The position numbers and the translations under genes are program-made. Shown here piece by piece: positions 34,513 to 46,229 of a stretch of 64,000 bases of DNA. Location: contig MNCI01010828.1 in the NCBI GenBank assembly GCA_015680685.1, positions 797,176 through 861,175 of the forward strand. The letters run 5' to 3'. The notes beneath the pieces are model-generated. The model worked only from the letters and a program-made list of their open reading frames with translations. It was not told where the DNA came from and made no database searches. How positions within the stretch are numbered: the stretch's first letter is position 1; each line of letters begins with the position of its first letter. The stretch is from Gnetum montanum. Its lineage: Eukaryota > Streptophyta > Gnetopsida > Gnetales > Gnetaceae.

Positions 34513-35309
34513 GAAAACAAAAAATTCCTCATAGGTTGGAGGCTAGTATCCAAAGATTCACTTCTAAGGATATTTCTCCTGAACCTTCTAATTTTTGTAA
34601 AAAATTTACTTTATGTTTCATGTTATGTTTTTCATGTTTTATTTTATATTTTATGTTATGGTTGCTTTTATTGTCATATGGTTATGTTTTGTGGCTACTA
34701 TAATTACTGATGATTAGATGTTTTCTTGCTTGCAAGCCCTAGGTAATGATGAAGATGGTTTCAATGGTATTCCCTCTACTCCTCCTCCTCCTATGACTGA
34801 GCTTGACTATGGATGGACTTGTCATATTTTTTTACTTTGGCTACATTGTTGTTGTTGTTTTATTTAGCTATCATAACCATTTAAACTATGTATATATTTT
34901 TCATTTTTTTGTTATATGTCACAAAGTGTGACTATTACTACTGTTATGATTTTGGTTATGCTACATGTCACATTTTACTCTTGGCTATTATCTTAATTTC
35001 TGGTTTTTTATATTTCTTATTTTAAAAAAATTTTATTTTTTATGTTTTTATGTTGTTTTGTATTTTTTATATAAACATAAATAACAAACATAAACTATGG
35101 ATTAATTTAAAGATGCCAAAATAAGGCCATGTAACAAACTAGCAAAAATGATATAATAAAGTAAAAAATTGCAAAGAAAAATGTAAGCATGTGAATAAAA
35201 ATTGCAAACAAGGCTACTAATTAAATGACCATATTGTATATACAAGGAAAAAAATAGGCAACATGTTCATCATGCAGTTGCTTCCTAATCTTTGATAGAT
35301 TAGGAAATC
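34513..35309 (+). other. 3' part of the 7.36-kb insertion
   Basis: AT-rich. Includes a possible last exon near 34,735-34,800 (after TTGCTTGCAAG) and then no readable frame. It ends with the hairpin at 35,284-35,304. Confidence 0.3.
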
Positions 35310-35318
35310 AATAAGGCT
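35310..35318 (+). repeat. Right copy of 9-bp target duplication AATAAGGCT
   Basis: Pairs with 27,946-27,954 across the 7,355-bp insertion. Confidence 0.65.
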
Positions 35319-35584
35319 TCTATTGCATGATTTTATATTCCCTATTTCTTTTACTTACAATGCTAAATGGGAGTTCTTCCCAAGGTTTTTTTCATGGCCC
35401 TAGTTTTATTAGCTTTGGCTTGGTTAGTTTTGTTATGATTTTTGGCTTCATTTTTGGCTATGGAAGTTTCTTCTTAAAGCTCTACCTTGGATGCTTATTC
35501 AAAGTCAACATTGTTGATAGAAAAAGGGACTATTCTATCTTTGTGGATAACATTTTGACCTTCCTAATAAGATAGGTGAATTTC

Positions 35585-35773
35585 TTAGTGGACTTGAAAA
35601 GAAACTACTCCTAATTTGGCCAACCATGATTTTTCTAGGATTAAGTTGAAGCTTGGTGTTTCTTTAACAACTAGGAAATTAGTAGATGTAAGAAATTGTT
35701 TCCCAAACATGAAGTTTAATGAAATTGATCCTTGCATTGCTACCCATGATCCATTAAAGGATTTAATTATCAA
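35585..35773 (-). pseudogene. Protease of element 4 (C-terminal part)
   Basis: A 62-codon frame reads NFLVVKETPSFNLILEKSWL then AKLGVV, matching the F.VVD.PS.YNAILGRPWLH..GAV segment of Tat-lineage proteases. The Gly-Arg of the ILGRPWL motif is Glu-Lys here (G-to-A changes). The codon register at 35,332 (NHAIEAL) is the same as here and joins the RT linker at 27,945 when the insertion is removed. The catalytic Asp region lies upstream and is not legible. Confidence 0.65.
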
Positions 35774-36499
35774 GATGGAGGTTTCTTAGATTTTTTCAAC
35801 AAAGGCTAACCATTTGATAATGGGTAAGAAGACTATAGCTACTATGTCATCAACATGTACCTAGTGGACTTTGTACTAGTCAACTTTGATTGTTATGAAA
35901 AGGGGGCCTCTCAATACTTCATCACTCTATGAGTTACTTTTCACCTTACTATCATGAAACATCAAGGTGGTTGGCTTCATTTCCTCCTTAAGTAAGGGTG
36001 GCACTATCATGAGTGGATAGATTTCTCATTGGCAATGATGTCCTCACTTACAAGAATTAAGATCAACATTTTGATCAAGGCTTCACGATGAGTGGGAAAG
36101 GTCATTACTACGTCATAAAAGCTTAAGCAAGTGTTCTTCTAATTTAATGAGAGTTTAACTTACTTCATGGAAGTAAGAAAATATTTGTCATTATTAGATA
36201 ATTTTTTCATTTTGCTAGCTTTTACTTCCTCCATTGTACCTATGATCTTGACCTCATGTTTTAATGTGTTGTTTTGGTTCCTTGTCTTTCTCTTATTTAT
36301 GATTATTTTTCTTAGATTAGCTAGTTGATGTTTTTTGATTAATGAAATTCATAGGCATAGCTGAAATTGGAGTGGACTTCAATTGACCTACTTCATCTAA
36401 ACATTTTGTTGGTTAGTTTTCATAGTGTTAGGCTTAGAAGCCAATGTTTCCCACTACTAATGTGGTGATTTTTTATTGTTAGATTGAGAGGATGATGAT

Positions 36500-38312
36500 G
36501 CATTAGCCACTAGAGGGGGATGTTGGTCAACATGGACTATGGGTTTATTAGTAGAGGGAGGAGGAACTTAGATTATAAATGGTTCTTTAGGAGGTGTAGG
36601 TGGTGATATCCTTATAAAAAAAGGAGTTCTTGTACTTGATGAAGTTTAAGCCCTTTCATCACGAGGAAGTACTTGAACCATAATTCACTCCTTGGCAAGT
36701 TTAGGCTTGTTATGAATATTGAAGGTGGCTATGTTGAATGGATCATTGCTAATGTTTAGACAATCCTTGTATACTTACATGGGCTACTTTTGTGGCCTAA
36801 CAAGATTGAATGCTTCTAGGACAAATTCCCCACTATTTATTATTTTCTAAAGGTCAACTTTAAAGGTCAACTAGAAATTAGTGTAATGGCTAGAAAGCTA
36901 ATGATAGTGGAAAAATCAGTCTAGTTTGAAGTACTTATGAATGAGAGGATTGTCTTTTTTAGTTCTAATGGGATCATTAGAAATCTCACATAGATGATCA
37001 TGTTGCTTGTATTCATTTTTAGATAGTGGCTTGTATTGGATATGACTACTCTTAAGCAACTGATTGAGAAGCTCTTATGGTTTCATGGATAATTTTGTGT
37101 ACTTGGACCAATCCTTTCATTCAAGGTTCAAATTTGATGGGTTGGAGCTAGAAGCACTAGAAGTTGATGATTAAGCAATGATGGTAGGGGCCCCTACATA
37201 ATTTTAAGGTCTTTAACCAATGTGGCTATGACTATATGTATTTTTTTCCTTGTCCCTATTTCTTTTGGTGTGTCCATTCTTGTATGCTACATAAGAAGGG
37301 TCATTACTAGCTTCTACCACATCCTTTATGTTTTTTACTTGAGAGAAGGCTTGACTGAGTGAATGGGAATATTAATACTAAAGCTTAGACTTGATGAAAT
37401 CATTAACCATCCCCTTGAATATGGCCAAAAGATGCATTTCAAGGTGGGTTTAGGGATTTCATTAAGGATAGCATTTCATCTTTGTATCTACTTTTGAAAT
37501 CTCTGATCAGGAAATTGTATCCAAGATTTGAATAATTGTTCAAGTTTGATGAAGACTTAAGGGGCCCTTATTTCACTTTCATAAGCTGATATAACATTGT
37601 ATTAGGCTTCAAATTATACTTAAAATTATTAACAAATTAAATGATCAAGTCAACTAGGGAGGAAATGACGTGCTTGGGTAATGTGTTGTACTATGCTAAG
37701 GATTTTTCTATTAAAGACATGGGGAAGAAGCTTGCAATAGTAGGCACTTAGAATAGAAGGTAATAAGATGAGCATTGAGATCTTCTTCACTATTCTATTT
37801 AGTAAAATGATGAATTGGGATGCCTATAGAAAGAGTTATATATGGGATAGTGTGACTGATAGGATCATCCTAGTAAAAGTATATAACCTTTACCATTTGA
37901 GTGGTGCTAGCTCCAAGATATTTTAGCTTCTTAGTAAGGCTTTGGATTAGTTAAAAGGATTGATCTATGCTTTGAGATGCTTCTACAATTTGTGCCAATT
38001 ATACAACTGGCTGGACAAAAGGTTGAATGCCTTAAGATGATACAATGGACAACAATATGCATTAGGGAAAATGATGTTTGAATAGGAAGTTTTAGGATGA
38101 TGGGAATGAAGGATTGGCAAGAGGCTTGTGAAACTTGAGGTCCTAAGGAAGGGACCATTGAGATGAAAAATCAAGGTAGCATGGAAGAGACCATCGATGG
38201 TGATCTCATGGAACAAGGTTGGGTTGCAAAAGGTATTGTTGTGAATAGGAAGGTAGACTAGAAAGCTAGTTAAAAGACTTAATTTAAGGCTATGAGCATT
38301 ACCTAACTTATT
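36500..38312 (-). pseudogene. gag: gag of element 4, C-terminal two thirds
   Basis: Minus-strand pieces near 37,560-37,740 read FPMSLIEKSLA.YNTLPKHV, ISSLVDLII.FVNNFKYNL, the FPxSLxGxAxxWYxxLP...SSWxDL...F...F..N pattern of Tat-lineage gag proteins. Flanking frames are broken. The N-terminal part continues at 51,591 on the other side of element 2, which inserted here with duplication ACTAC. Confidence 0.65.
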
Positions 38313-38317
38313 ACTAC

Positions 38318-39231
38318 TGATGAGTAGTTGAAGGTACCCCTATGCCAAACCATATGAATCACAGAGTGTTCACATGCGATCTGGTCAAATTTTGCATTAA
38401 TCTTCTAAGTAGTGAACCTTGCCCTAAGGTCCTTTTTTATCTTCCCAATTACACTTGTGATGCACATGGTATGATTAAGTGTAATCAAGGCTTACAATTT
38501 TTATTATTTTATGTTATTTGGTACTTAAATAGAGAGATGAAGTATTTTAATGACTACTTTACTTTAATTACTTAACTAGTCTCTAAGTAGTCCTAACATA
38601 AGCATCTGATCCCACTTTTCATACATGTCCTAAACCCACATAACCATTGCTAGGTTACCAAGCACTACACTACTAGGCACACCAAGCAATAATGCTGCTA
38701 GGATTACTAAGCAAATACATGTTTGTGCTCGAAGTGATTGTACTTATATATTTAATCTATTTAGCTTAATTAATGAACTAATCGCTTTAGGTCTAATTTA
38801 GCTAATTAACAACATAATTAATGAAAATAATAAATGCATAAATAAATCATTAATCTATGTAAGTGCTACAAGGTTTGATCAAAAGGCTCATCTTTATTGC
38901 CATACATACTAGTGTGGTTTAGGTACAATAGTGGTCCAATAAAGATCTGTACACTTTCTGACTCATGTTGCAAGCACTCAAAGAAATATTCTAACTTTCA
39001 CATGGACAAACTACAAGAACTTTACTACTACTCTGAGTTGAATGCCCATAAACATAGCTAGGAGCTCACATTTATAGTTTTTTCTATAGGTCTATGTTGA
39101 TGGGGCCCCGTAGAGGTAGAAAATGCTATGTTCACATGGCCCCATCGATGGGAGCACACCACGTAAATGGGGGCCCTTCGATGAGACTGCATCAATGTGG
39201 GTCCATTAACATGACACTTTGATGCTCATCA
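38318..39231 (-). repeat. 3' LTR of element 2
   Basis: Aligns along its length with 50,642-51,585. TATA box CTATAAATG on the minus strand at about 39,069-39,077. Upstream of it the U3 carries GGGGCCCC (39,102-39,109) and CCCATCGATGGG (39,141-39,152) palindromes instead of the GATATC boxes of element 1. Three TACCAAGC-type units lie at 38,655-38,715. Confidence 0.9.
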
Positions 39232-39243
39232 TACCCCCACGAT
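39232..39243 (-). other. Polypurine tract of element 2
   Basis: Minus strand ATCGTGGGGGTA directly before the LTR start TGATGAG. Same layout as 1587-1598. Confidence 0.75.
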
Positions 39244-39479
39244 TGAACGAAAACTTGTTCTTGAGTTCCTTTACAAAATTAGGCATGGGATCATTGATTG
39301 ACTTTTACCAAAACAAACTAGCTTAACAAAACTAAGTGCCCTAGTGTACAAAATAAAAAATTACAAAACCTCTAGTGTTCATGACACAAAATTGAACACC
39401 ATGACATGACTACACAAAATTGAATAGCACATCATTTGATGATGTGAAGATAGTGAAGAAGATCAGATAGTCCTAGGCG

Positions 39480-42269
39480 GTGAAGGCTCCTAAGGTTTTG
39501 AAGGACGTTCGTTGGCTTTGGGTACATGCAATGGCTAAGGTAGCTATGGCTATCCTGTTGTGGCTACAGCCTCTAGTGGAAAGCAAAAGGTGTCTCGCAA
39601 TGCCTTCATCTTCTCCTTCTTACTCCAAGGATCATTCACAATCCATGCAACATCACCAATGTGGGCTGAAATGAGGATATCCCATGGATAGGGCATTATT
39701 GGGAACATCTCCTTCACATTGAAAAACTACGTGGAAAATTGATCCTCTTGGCCATGCGCTCAACAATTGATCATTGATCAATGAATCTTGCCTTGAGAAC
39801 TTCAAGTTCAATGTTTGCCATTGCAAGCTTCTACTTCATGTCTTTATGATTCTTGAATTCGATCTTATACAACAAGTACGAGCTGGCTACCTATTTTTCG
39901 ATTTCTAACCATGATCATCTAATAGTTAACATGGCTACGTTTACATAATGAAGATTGGCGAGCTTCATATATTCTATCATCTCCTCAATCTGCCACTCCT
40001 TTGTGTAGATTTTTTCCTTGTTGTAGGCATCTATTCCATCAATGATGGATTGCCAAACTTCTCTACCTTGCTAGAGTTGTTGGAGGGTTTCATTCATTTT
40101 CACCTTCACTAACTACATATGTTTTTCATTTACTTCCTTTTGTAGATTGATTTTCTCTTTGTAATGATCCTTAACTCTTTCAAATTTGAGAGCCTCTAAT
40201 TTCTAGGAGGCTACCTCGATCACTATGTCCTGGCAAAGGGCATGGACCTTTTCCATGGAGGGGTTTCTATTTTTAGCTACTAATCTCCTTATCCCTGTGT
40301 TTGCTCTAGCTAGTTGCTCTTGCTATTGATAAAATTTGTTAATTGTTGTTTGTGCTCATCAACATTCCATAGGTGATGATTCTTTGCTGTCAATTAGATG
40401 TTCTCCTAGTAGGTCTAATCCAAGGCCTTTTGAATCTTGTACTATGTGGCCTCTGCCAAGGATTTGTAGAAGACCACCATCTCCATTTGCATCCTCAACC
40501 CCTTTTAGTTTAGTGTGAAGTTATTTCATAGCTTCATCTCTTGTCAATACTAGGTTGAGAAATGCAGGGTTAGTAATCTAGGCTCTTAATTTGGAAACTT
40601 CCATAGCCAAGAGTTTATTTTGCTCCCTGGTTGTTTCAAGTTGTCCCTCCAAGATGATATTCTTGCCCCTTTCCTCTAGTAGCTTTGACTAGGTTGTAAT
40701 AATGTTGTTTGGAAGGTCAAAGACATCTAGAAGTGGCTACCTAGTTCCTACTAGTCAGTCTAGTAGACCTTCATGTTTTGCTATGTTTATTTTGCCACTT
40801 GTGATCATTGTGGATGTTTGCACATCTTTGAGTGTAGTGATGTCCAGTGTAGATGTTGCAGGTGCATTGAGAGTTTTAGCAATATAGTCGACGACCACTT
40901 CTACTGTTATATCTTGCCCTTGGTGTTGTATCACCAATATAGTTACTTCTTCATCCTTCTCCAAGCACACTAAGAAGGTCATGGCATTCCTAGAGATTTT
41001 TGGGAGTGGTTGTTATTCTTTGAGAGATACCATGACCTCTTTGATGCTCAAATTTGACCTTGCAAGAAACTGTTTTCTTTGGGCCGCAAAAATGCACCCA
41101 CCTCCATCCATCAAACTAATTGTATGGGCCATCTCATTTAGGTGGCTTATTGTTGGTCTATACACAAATGGGTCCCCACCACATATGTCTGCTTATTGCT
41201 CTTATTCATTCAAGAGCCATTCCTGGTATGAATGCAACCATTGGGTAGTTGCAGCAATGTCTAGCATAGTTGTTTGAGTGGCAAGTGAAGGTAGTGGTTG
41301 CTACTCCTCTTCTTACATAGTAGTTGTAGGCATCTTATCTTTCATCATTTCTACCAAGTTGGTAGCTAAAATAGTTCTAACAGTATCATTGATGTAGCAG
41401 ACTATTCCACCCCTTCGATAGAGTTTTTTGATGATGCATGGGAAGGGGAGTGCTTTTCTTCCATGTTCTTTTTCTTTAAACTGCTTCTCCATCTCTATAT
41501 AGATCAATTGTGGAAGGTTGATAGGGAATCTCCCACTTAGAGTAGTGCATGCTCAAGTACAGAAGATGGTGATTTTGCTTTGCATCACCATGGGATTAAG
41601 GTGGAAGGTTCCAATCTTGTAATGAATCCTCTTTTCCAATCTGAGCATGCCAAACTTCCTATGGTCAATGCCATAGCATCATTGCACCCATTCTTTCTTA
41701 ATACTGGGATCCACTTTCATTGGAATCTCAGTAAGACTTGCCCCTATTTCTTGTAATCCAAGCACTACAATAATGACTTGAACCGAGTAGGACACTAAGA
41801 TGTCCTTGATTTTTATTGTGGATTTGGGCTGCTTGTTGTTCTAGAAAAAAAATGTTCCTCCCATGTACCACTTCCCAGTGGAAGTGATGGTTGGCCACAT
41901 GGAAGAGGCCTTTAGTTGATCCTACACTTCTTTTGATGCTTCCTCTAGGAAAGGGCCAAAGTTTAATTCTTAGAGCACTAATTTTTGGACCTCCCTCAAT
42001 TTGATCTGATTTAGACAAGCCTCTGTCAAGGTCACCTTAAGATTTACTGGTTATGTTGGTTCATCATCCTAATATAAGTTTTCTATTATTGCTACTCATT
42101 CTGAAGTCTATTTAATAGATTCCACTTTTACCTCTTCCCTATGAGGACCTATGACACGGATTGCAAAAAATTCTTCTTGGGCCTGTTCTTGGTGACTTCC
42201 CATTCTAGGCCATTTCTCCCTTGGTTGAGATGGTCCTACTTCTTATGTCTGCTTTTCTTTTGGCGCCAT
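39480..42269 (-). pseudogene. Additional ORF of element 2 (PF20167-like domain plus coiled coil)
   Basis: Starts MAPKEKQT at 42,269 and runs in the sense direction between integrase and the 3' LTR. The clearest part (41,313-41,507 and just upstream) reads INLPQLIYIEMEKQFKEKEH then LPFPCIIKKLYRRGGI. This resembles the INLP..I..EI......LPFPSLI..LC..AG segment of the putative plant transposon protein domain (PF20167). From about 40,720 downward it turns into a heptad-rich coiled coil (LEGQLETTREQNKLLAMEVS). Stops are scattered throughout. Extra ORFs in this position are known in Athila and Tat-lineage elements; their role is unknown. Element 1 lacks this block. Confidence 0.5.
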
Positions 42270-42274
42270 TTGCA

Positions 42275-44330
42275 TTCATAACACATCCATGGATTAGTAG
42301 ATATAATGTGTATCTTTAAATTTTTGAATACCTTCTCTTGTTAGTTAGTTACACTTTGGCTAAGATTGAACCATGGCATATTGATTATTTTATTATTATA
42401 TTATTAATTATTTATAAATTATTTATTATAAATTTCATTGAAGCTTATTGGAAAGGTTTAACCCTTGTAATTTGGTGTTTAATAACTGATTTTTTAGTTA
42501 AATCCTTGTTAGAGTTAGAAAAAATGATAAAACATTTTCTATCAAAAATGGCACATTTGTGGCCCCCACAATGAAGAGCTTACCTCTGGTAGCTACAAGG
42601 TTGAAGAACAAAGTGATTTGGATAAACGATTGGGAAGTCATGGGCTTTGGAAGGTTCTGAGCTCTAAAAAATTGAAAAAATTCCTTGGTGTTTATGAGAA
42701 AATGTAAAAATTTTTAAGTGGGGTCATGAATATATATACTATTTTTCTTTTACGTTGACAGGGCCACATATATGAGGCCCATAGGAAAAATTTTCAAATT
42801 TGAATATCTTAAAAAATATAAGGAATTTTTCAATGAATTTGGAGTCAATGGAATCCTAGAAAAGCCAAAAATATGGTATAATCATTGAAGAGGATCTTTG
42901 AAAGCTCAAAAATTGAAAAATTTTATGGAGAATGTATTTAATGAACAAAATATGTAAAGGAGAACATGGTGTGATGCAGAAGATAGGTGTACAAAAGATT
43001 CTATTTGTGAGAATGTCTAAGGCTAAGGTACTTAACAAACCCAACCAAGAGATATACAAGTGGGTCCTTNCAGGTACTTAACAAACCCAACCAAGAGATA
43101 TACAAGTGGGTCCTTTCCATAATAGGAACATGCCTTATTTGCCCTTACATAACCTCAACCTAAGGAGTCTATTGGCCCCATAGGTGATTAATGATCAATG
43201 AAAGTTAAGGATCAAGACCAAATAGATTCTACCTAAGAATTTAAGTATGTCAGACCAAGACACAGAATCAAAAACATGGACACTAGCAATGAGGTAAGTT
43301 ATAGTCAGCATAGATGGATGATGGAGAAGTGGAATGGAATTCCAAATTAAGGTCATAAGAAGTCCCTTGTGGAATTTTGTATTTAAAATGACCTAAGAAG
43401 ATCCATCCTTAGTCCAGACCAAAACCAACCTCTTTCAGTGACTTCACATTGTCACTCCAAGACTGATCCATCCCCTCAAGACACAAGAGTGAACCCACAA
43501 AATAAACATCATTTTATAAAGAGAAGAAAAAATAATTAGGAAGTGAGATAGGACCTTATTTAGAGGGGATGTTTAGGCATGGGTAACATGTCTTTCTAGT
43601 CCCATAACTAGTGCTTGTAGCTAATTTATTTGTCTAAGGGGTGTGCTTTGAATTCCCATCATCAATTTTTTTTGTTTATTTTCTTTTCTTTTTCTTTTTT
43701 TCTTTTTCTTTCTTTTTGGATGGAAATCACATCATGCAAAGACTTTATTTGACTTCCTATTATTGGACAATATGAAATGGAAAGAAGTCAATGAAAACAC
43801 TCAAGCACCTAAGTAAGTAGAAGAGTACAAAGAGTATTAAGTCTCCTTGAAGTCACATCCTATACAAATCTTTGAGTCCTTTTCAATTCTAGAAACTACC
43901 AAGGTCACCAATTTATTAAAAGGTTACTTAATGAAAGGGATTACAAACTTCCAAAACAAGGAAAACCATAGAGTTTGTGAATGGGTGGATGTCGTGGACT
44001 CACTGCTTGTTCCATGAAAAAGAAACCATGACTTAGTAATCGGCACAAAAATTCAAAAATAGAAACCATACATTAATAAAAAAAATATATAAAGCACAAA
44101 CTGCCATTAGTAATAGCTACAACACCACTATGTCCTATTTGCATAAAGCACATGTATTAGCAAAAATTTGAAAATCATACTCAAATAAAACAAAGTAAAA
44201 TATATAAGAAAGTTCAAAATATTTAAGAAATATTTGAATGTACCAATGATAATGTAAAAAACATGGTGTAAAATAGGAAAAATTTTGAAAAGCAAAAATG
44301 TGAAAAACAAAAAAAAAACTAAGGAGCCAT
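42275..44330. other. Noncoding region of element 2 between extra ORF and integrase
   Basis: Aligns from about 42,550 onward with 2,150-3,470 of element 1 (for example CATGTCTTTCTAG and CATAACTAGTG near 43,590-43,615), so it is an old part of the family. A T/C-rich run lies at 43,667-43,720. An N at 43,070 is flanked by an exact 44-bp duplication (43,026-43,069 and 43,072-43,115), probably an assembly flaw. Confidence 0.5.
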
Positions 44331-44339
44331 ATGGATGAT

Positions 44340-45540
44340 TAGCACAAATGGCCATCTCTCCCATCACTGAGTTGGAAGGAGGAGATTCAAAAAATTGAGT
44401 TTTTTTGTCCATCTGTTGAGGTATTTATTGTACTAGCTCGCTTGGGCTAGTGGAAAGGATTGATTTTGTTGGATGTTGATCAACTACTTTTTATTTCGGC
44501 TCTCAGGTTTGTATATGGTCATGGCCCTAGAAGAAAAGATTTCAGCAATTATATAAGGTCCCTTCCACAACATTTGGAACTTTGTTTTTTGGGGTACATG
44601 TGTGGGGTTCTAGTAGAGAACCATATCTCTCGATTGAAATTTTACTTTCCATATTCTAAGGTCATGACATTGCTCGAATGCCTTATGCACTTCATTTGAA
44701 GATAGGGCCACTAATCAGTTTTCATCTAGCATGTTGAGGTTGGGCTTAGGTTAAGATTTAGTTCATAAGTTGTTGAGAGTGTATAGAGCTTGAACTAAAT
44801 TGGAAGTGTTGGAAGTTTTCCTTACATTAGCTCATTAGAAGAGTAGCCAATAGAGAGTTTCCATGTTAAGCAATAGGCCCAAAGGGCATCGTTGAGTCTT
44901 GTGCTCTAGTCTCTCTTATATTTACTTATGGTCCTTGTTAGGATCTTTGTAATCTCCTTGTTAGTTACCTCTGCTTGACCATTAGCTTGGGGATGATAAA
45001 GTATTGTTAATTTATGTTCAACCCCCAAAGTGTTGCATAATTTTTTGAAAGGTGGCACCTATAAAATGAGTTCCATTGTCAAAAATTAGTGCACGTGGCA
45101 CCCCAAACCTATTTAGAAAATTTTTTGTACAAATCTAGTAGCAATGGATGTTGTACAACTAATGATGATTACTACTTCTACCCATTTGGTGCAGTAGTCA
45201 ACTGCTACAATGATATATTTCTTTCCATTGGACATGGATGTGATGGGACCCATGAAGTCTATGATCCATATGTCAAAGGGCTCCAATGGTTGAATCCACT
45301 ATTAAGGATCCTCCATTTGAGCGATCATCCCATCATCTCTTTAATGACATTCACAAGATTAGACAAACTTGTGGGTATCCTTAAATATTGTAGTCTAGTT
45401 GTATCCTACCATCAGGATTTTTATAGCTATAGGCCTTCCTACATAGTGGCCTCTACAAGGGACTTCATGAGCATCCTAGAGAACATGTAGTTGATCTACA
45501 TTAGGGACACACCAACAAACCAGGCCATCGACACACACTT
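44340..45540 (-). pseudogene. Integrase of element 2 (broken)
   Basis: Homologous piece by piece to 3,478-4,900. The C-terminal end reads FFESPPSNSVMGEMAICANH at 44,340-44,400. The core lies at about 44,880-45,330 and the zinc part near 45,450-45,540. The plus-strand frame 45,089-45,490 is its shadow. Stops and frameshifts are throughout. Confidence 0.75.
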
Positions 45541-45628
45541 TATAAAGGTATCCATTGATTTTCATTAAGTACTTTGCTCGATGAAGAAATTTTTTTTTCT
45601 TTCTAAACTTCAAAACTTATGACATCTT

Positions 45629-46130
45629 CTAAGTGAGAAGGTAAGTAAGGATGCCATCGTACCATTTTATTTTTGTGGGCATTTTTTCATTTACTACTCC
45701 TGTAAGGAGGAGTTCATCTAGAAATTGATCAAAGAGTGAACTCTCCTTCTCTTTGTCATCCCATCTTAGCTGAGAGAGATGGTCAATGATCACATTCTTA
45801 GTTCCTTTTTGATCTATCATTGTGAGATCAAATTCCTTCAAGATCAAGAGCCACCATATGAAATGGGGGCTCACTATTGGCTTGTTCATTAGGAAGTGTA
45901 TGGAATTATGATCTATGTGCACAAAAACCTTATAACCAAGCACATAGTACCTAAACTTTTCAAGAGCATACACCACTACCATTAATTCTTTCTCAGCTAT
46001 GATGTAATTCAATTATGCACCCACAATGCTTCGACTCATGTAGCAGATGTAATATGGACATTTCTTATTATCCAATTATGTAAGCATGGCTCCCAAGGCA
46101 TAATTAGATATGTCTATCATTATGTGAAAT
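45629..46130 (-). pseudogene. RNase H of element 2
   Basis: The frame 45,629-46,012 reads IIAEKELMVVVYALEKFRYY, VLGYKVFVHIDHNSIHFLM, then LILKEFDLTMIDQKGTKNVI and DHLSQL. This is the full C-terminal half of Athila-type RNase H with the DH motif kept. The first Asp motif (near 46,110) lies upstream of a stop. Confidence 0.8.
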
Positions 46131-46229
46131 GGTTTGAACTAGTCTGGTCCCTGTAGAATTGGAATTTCTACAAGTTTTTCTTTTAACTATTGAAATATGT
46201 GTTCACACTCCTTAGTCTATATAAACAAA

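Larger units (their letters stand above)
27955..35309 (+). mobile_element. 7.36-kb insertion with intron-containing cargo (Mutator-like?)
   Basis: The segment separates protease and RT of element 4 and is bounded by the 9-bp repeat AATAAGGCT. It contains a zone of quasi-repeats (28,080-29,400), a T-rich zone with GGGTTTTT motifs (29,500-31,070) and a plus-strand gene-like region with splice signals (31,075-34,512). No LTR, no RT and no transposase is recognised. Clear terminal inverted repeats are not visible. A 21-bp hairpin (arms CCTAATC/GATTAGG, 35,284-35,304) lies near the right end. The 9-bp duplication and captured spliced gene suggest a Mutator-like, possibly Pack-MULE-style, insertion; this is inference. 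Confidence 0.6.

Noticed and set aside
27955-35309. The middle insertion as an LTR retrotransposon or LINE
   Set aside because: No terminal direct repeats beyond 9 bp, no RT, no poly-A tail next to a duplication; the 9-bp duplication and introns argue against it.
40336-41277. Plus-strand frames 60-98 codons long
   Set aside because: Opposite strand of the extra ORF of element 2, whose minus-strand reading gives the coherent coiled coil and PF20167-like segment.
45089-45490. 133-codon plus-strand frame
   Set aside because: Antisense shadow of the integrase of element 2; the minus strand carries the recognisable motifs.
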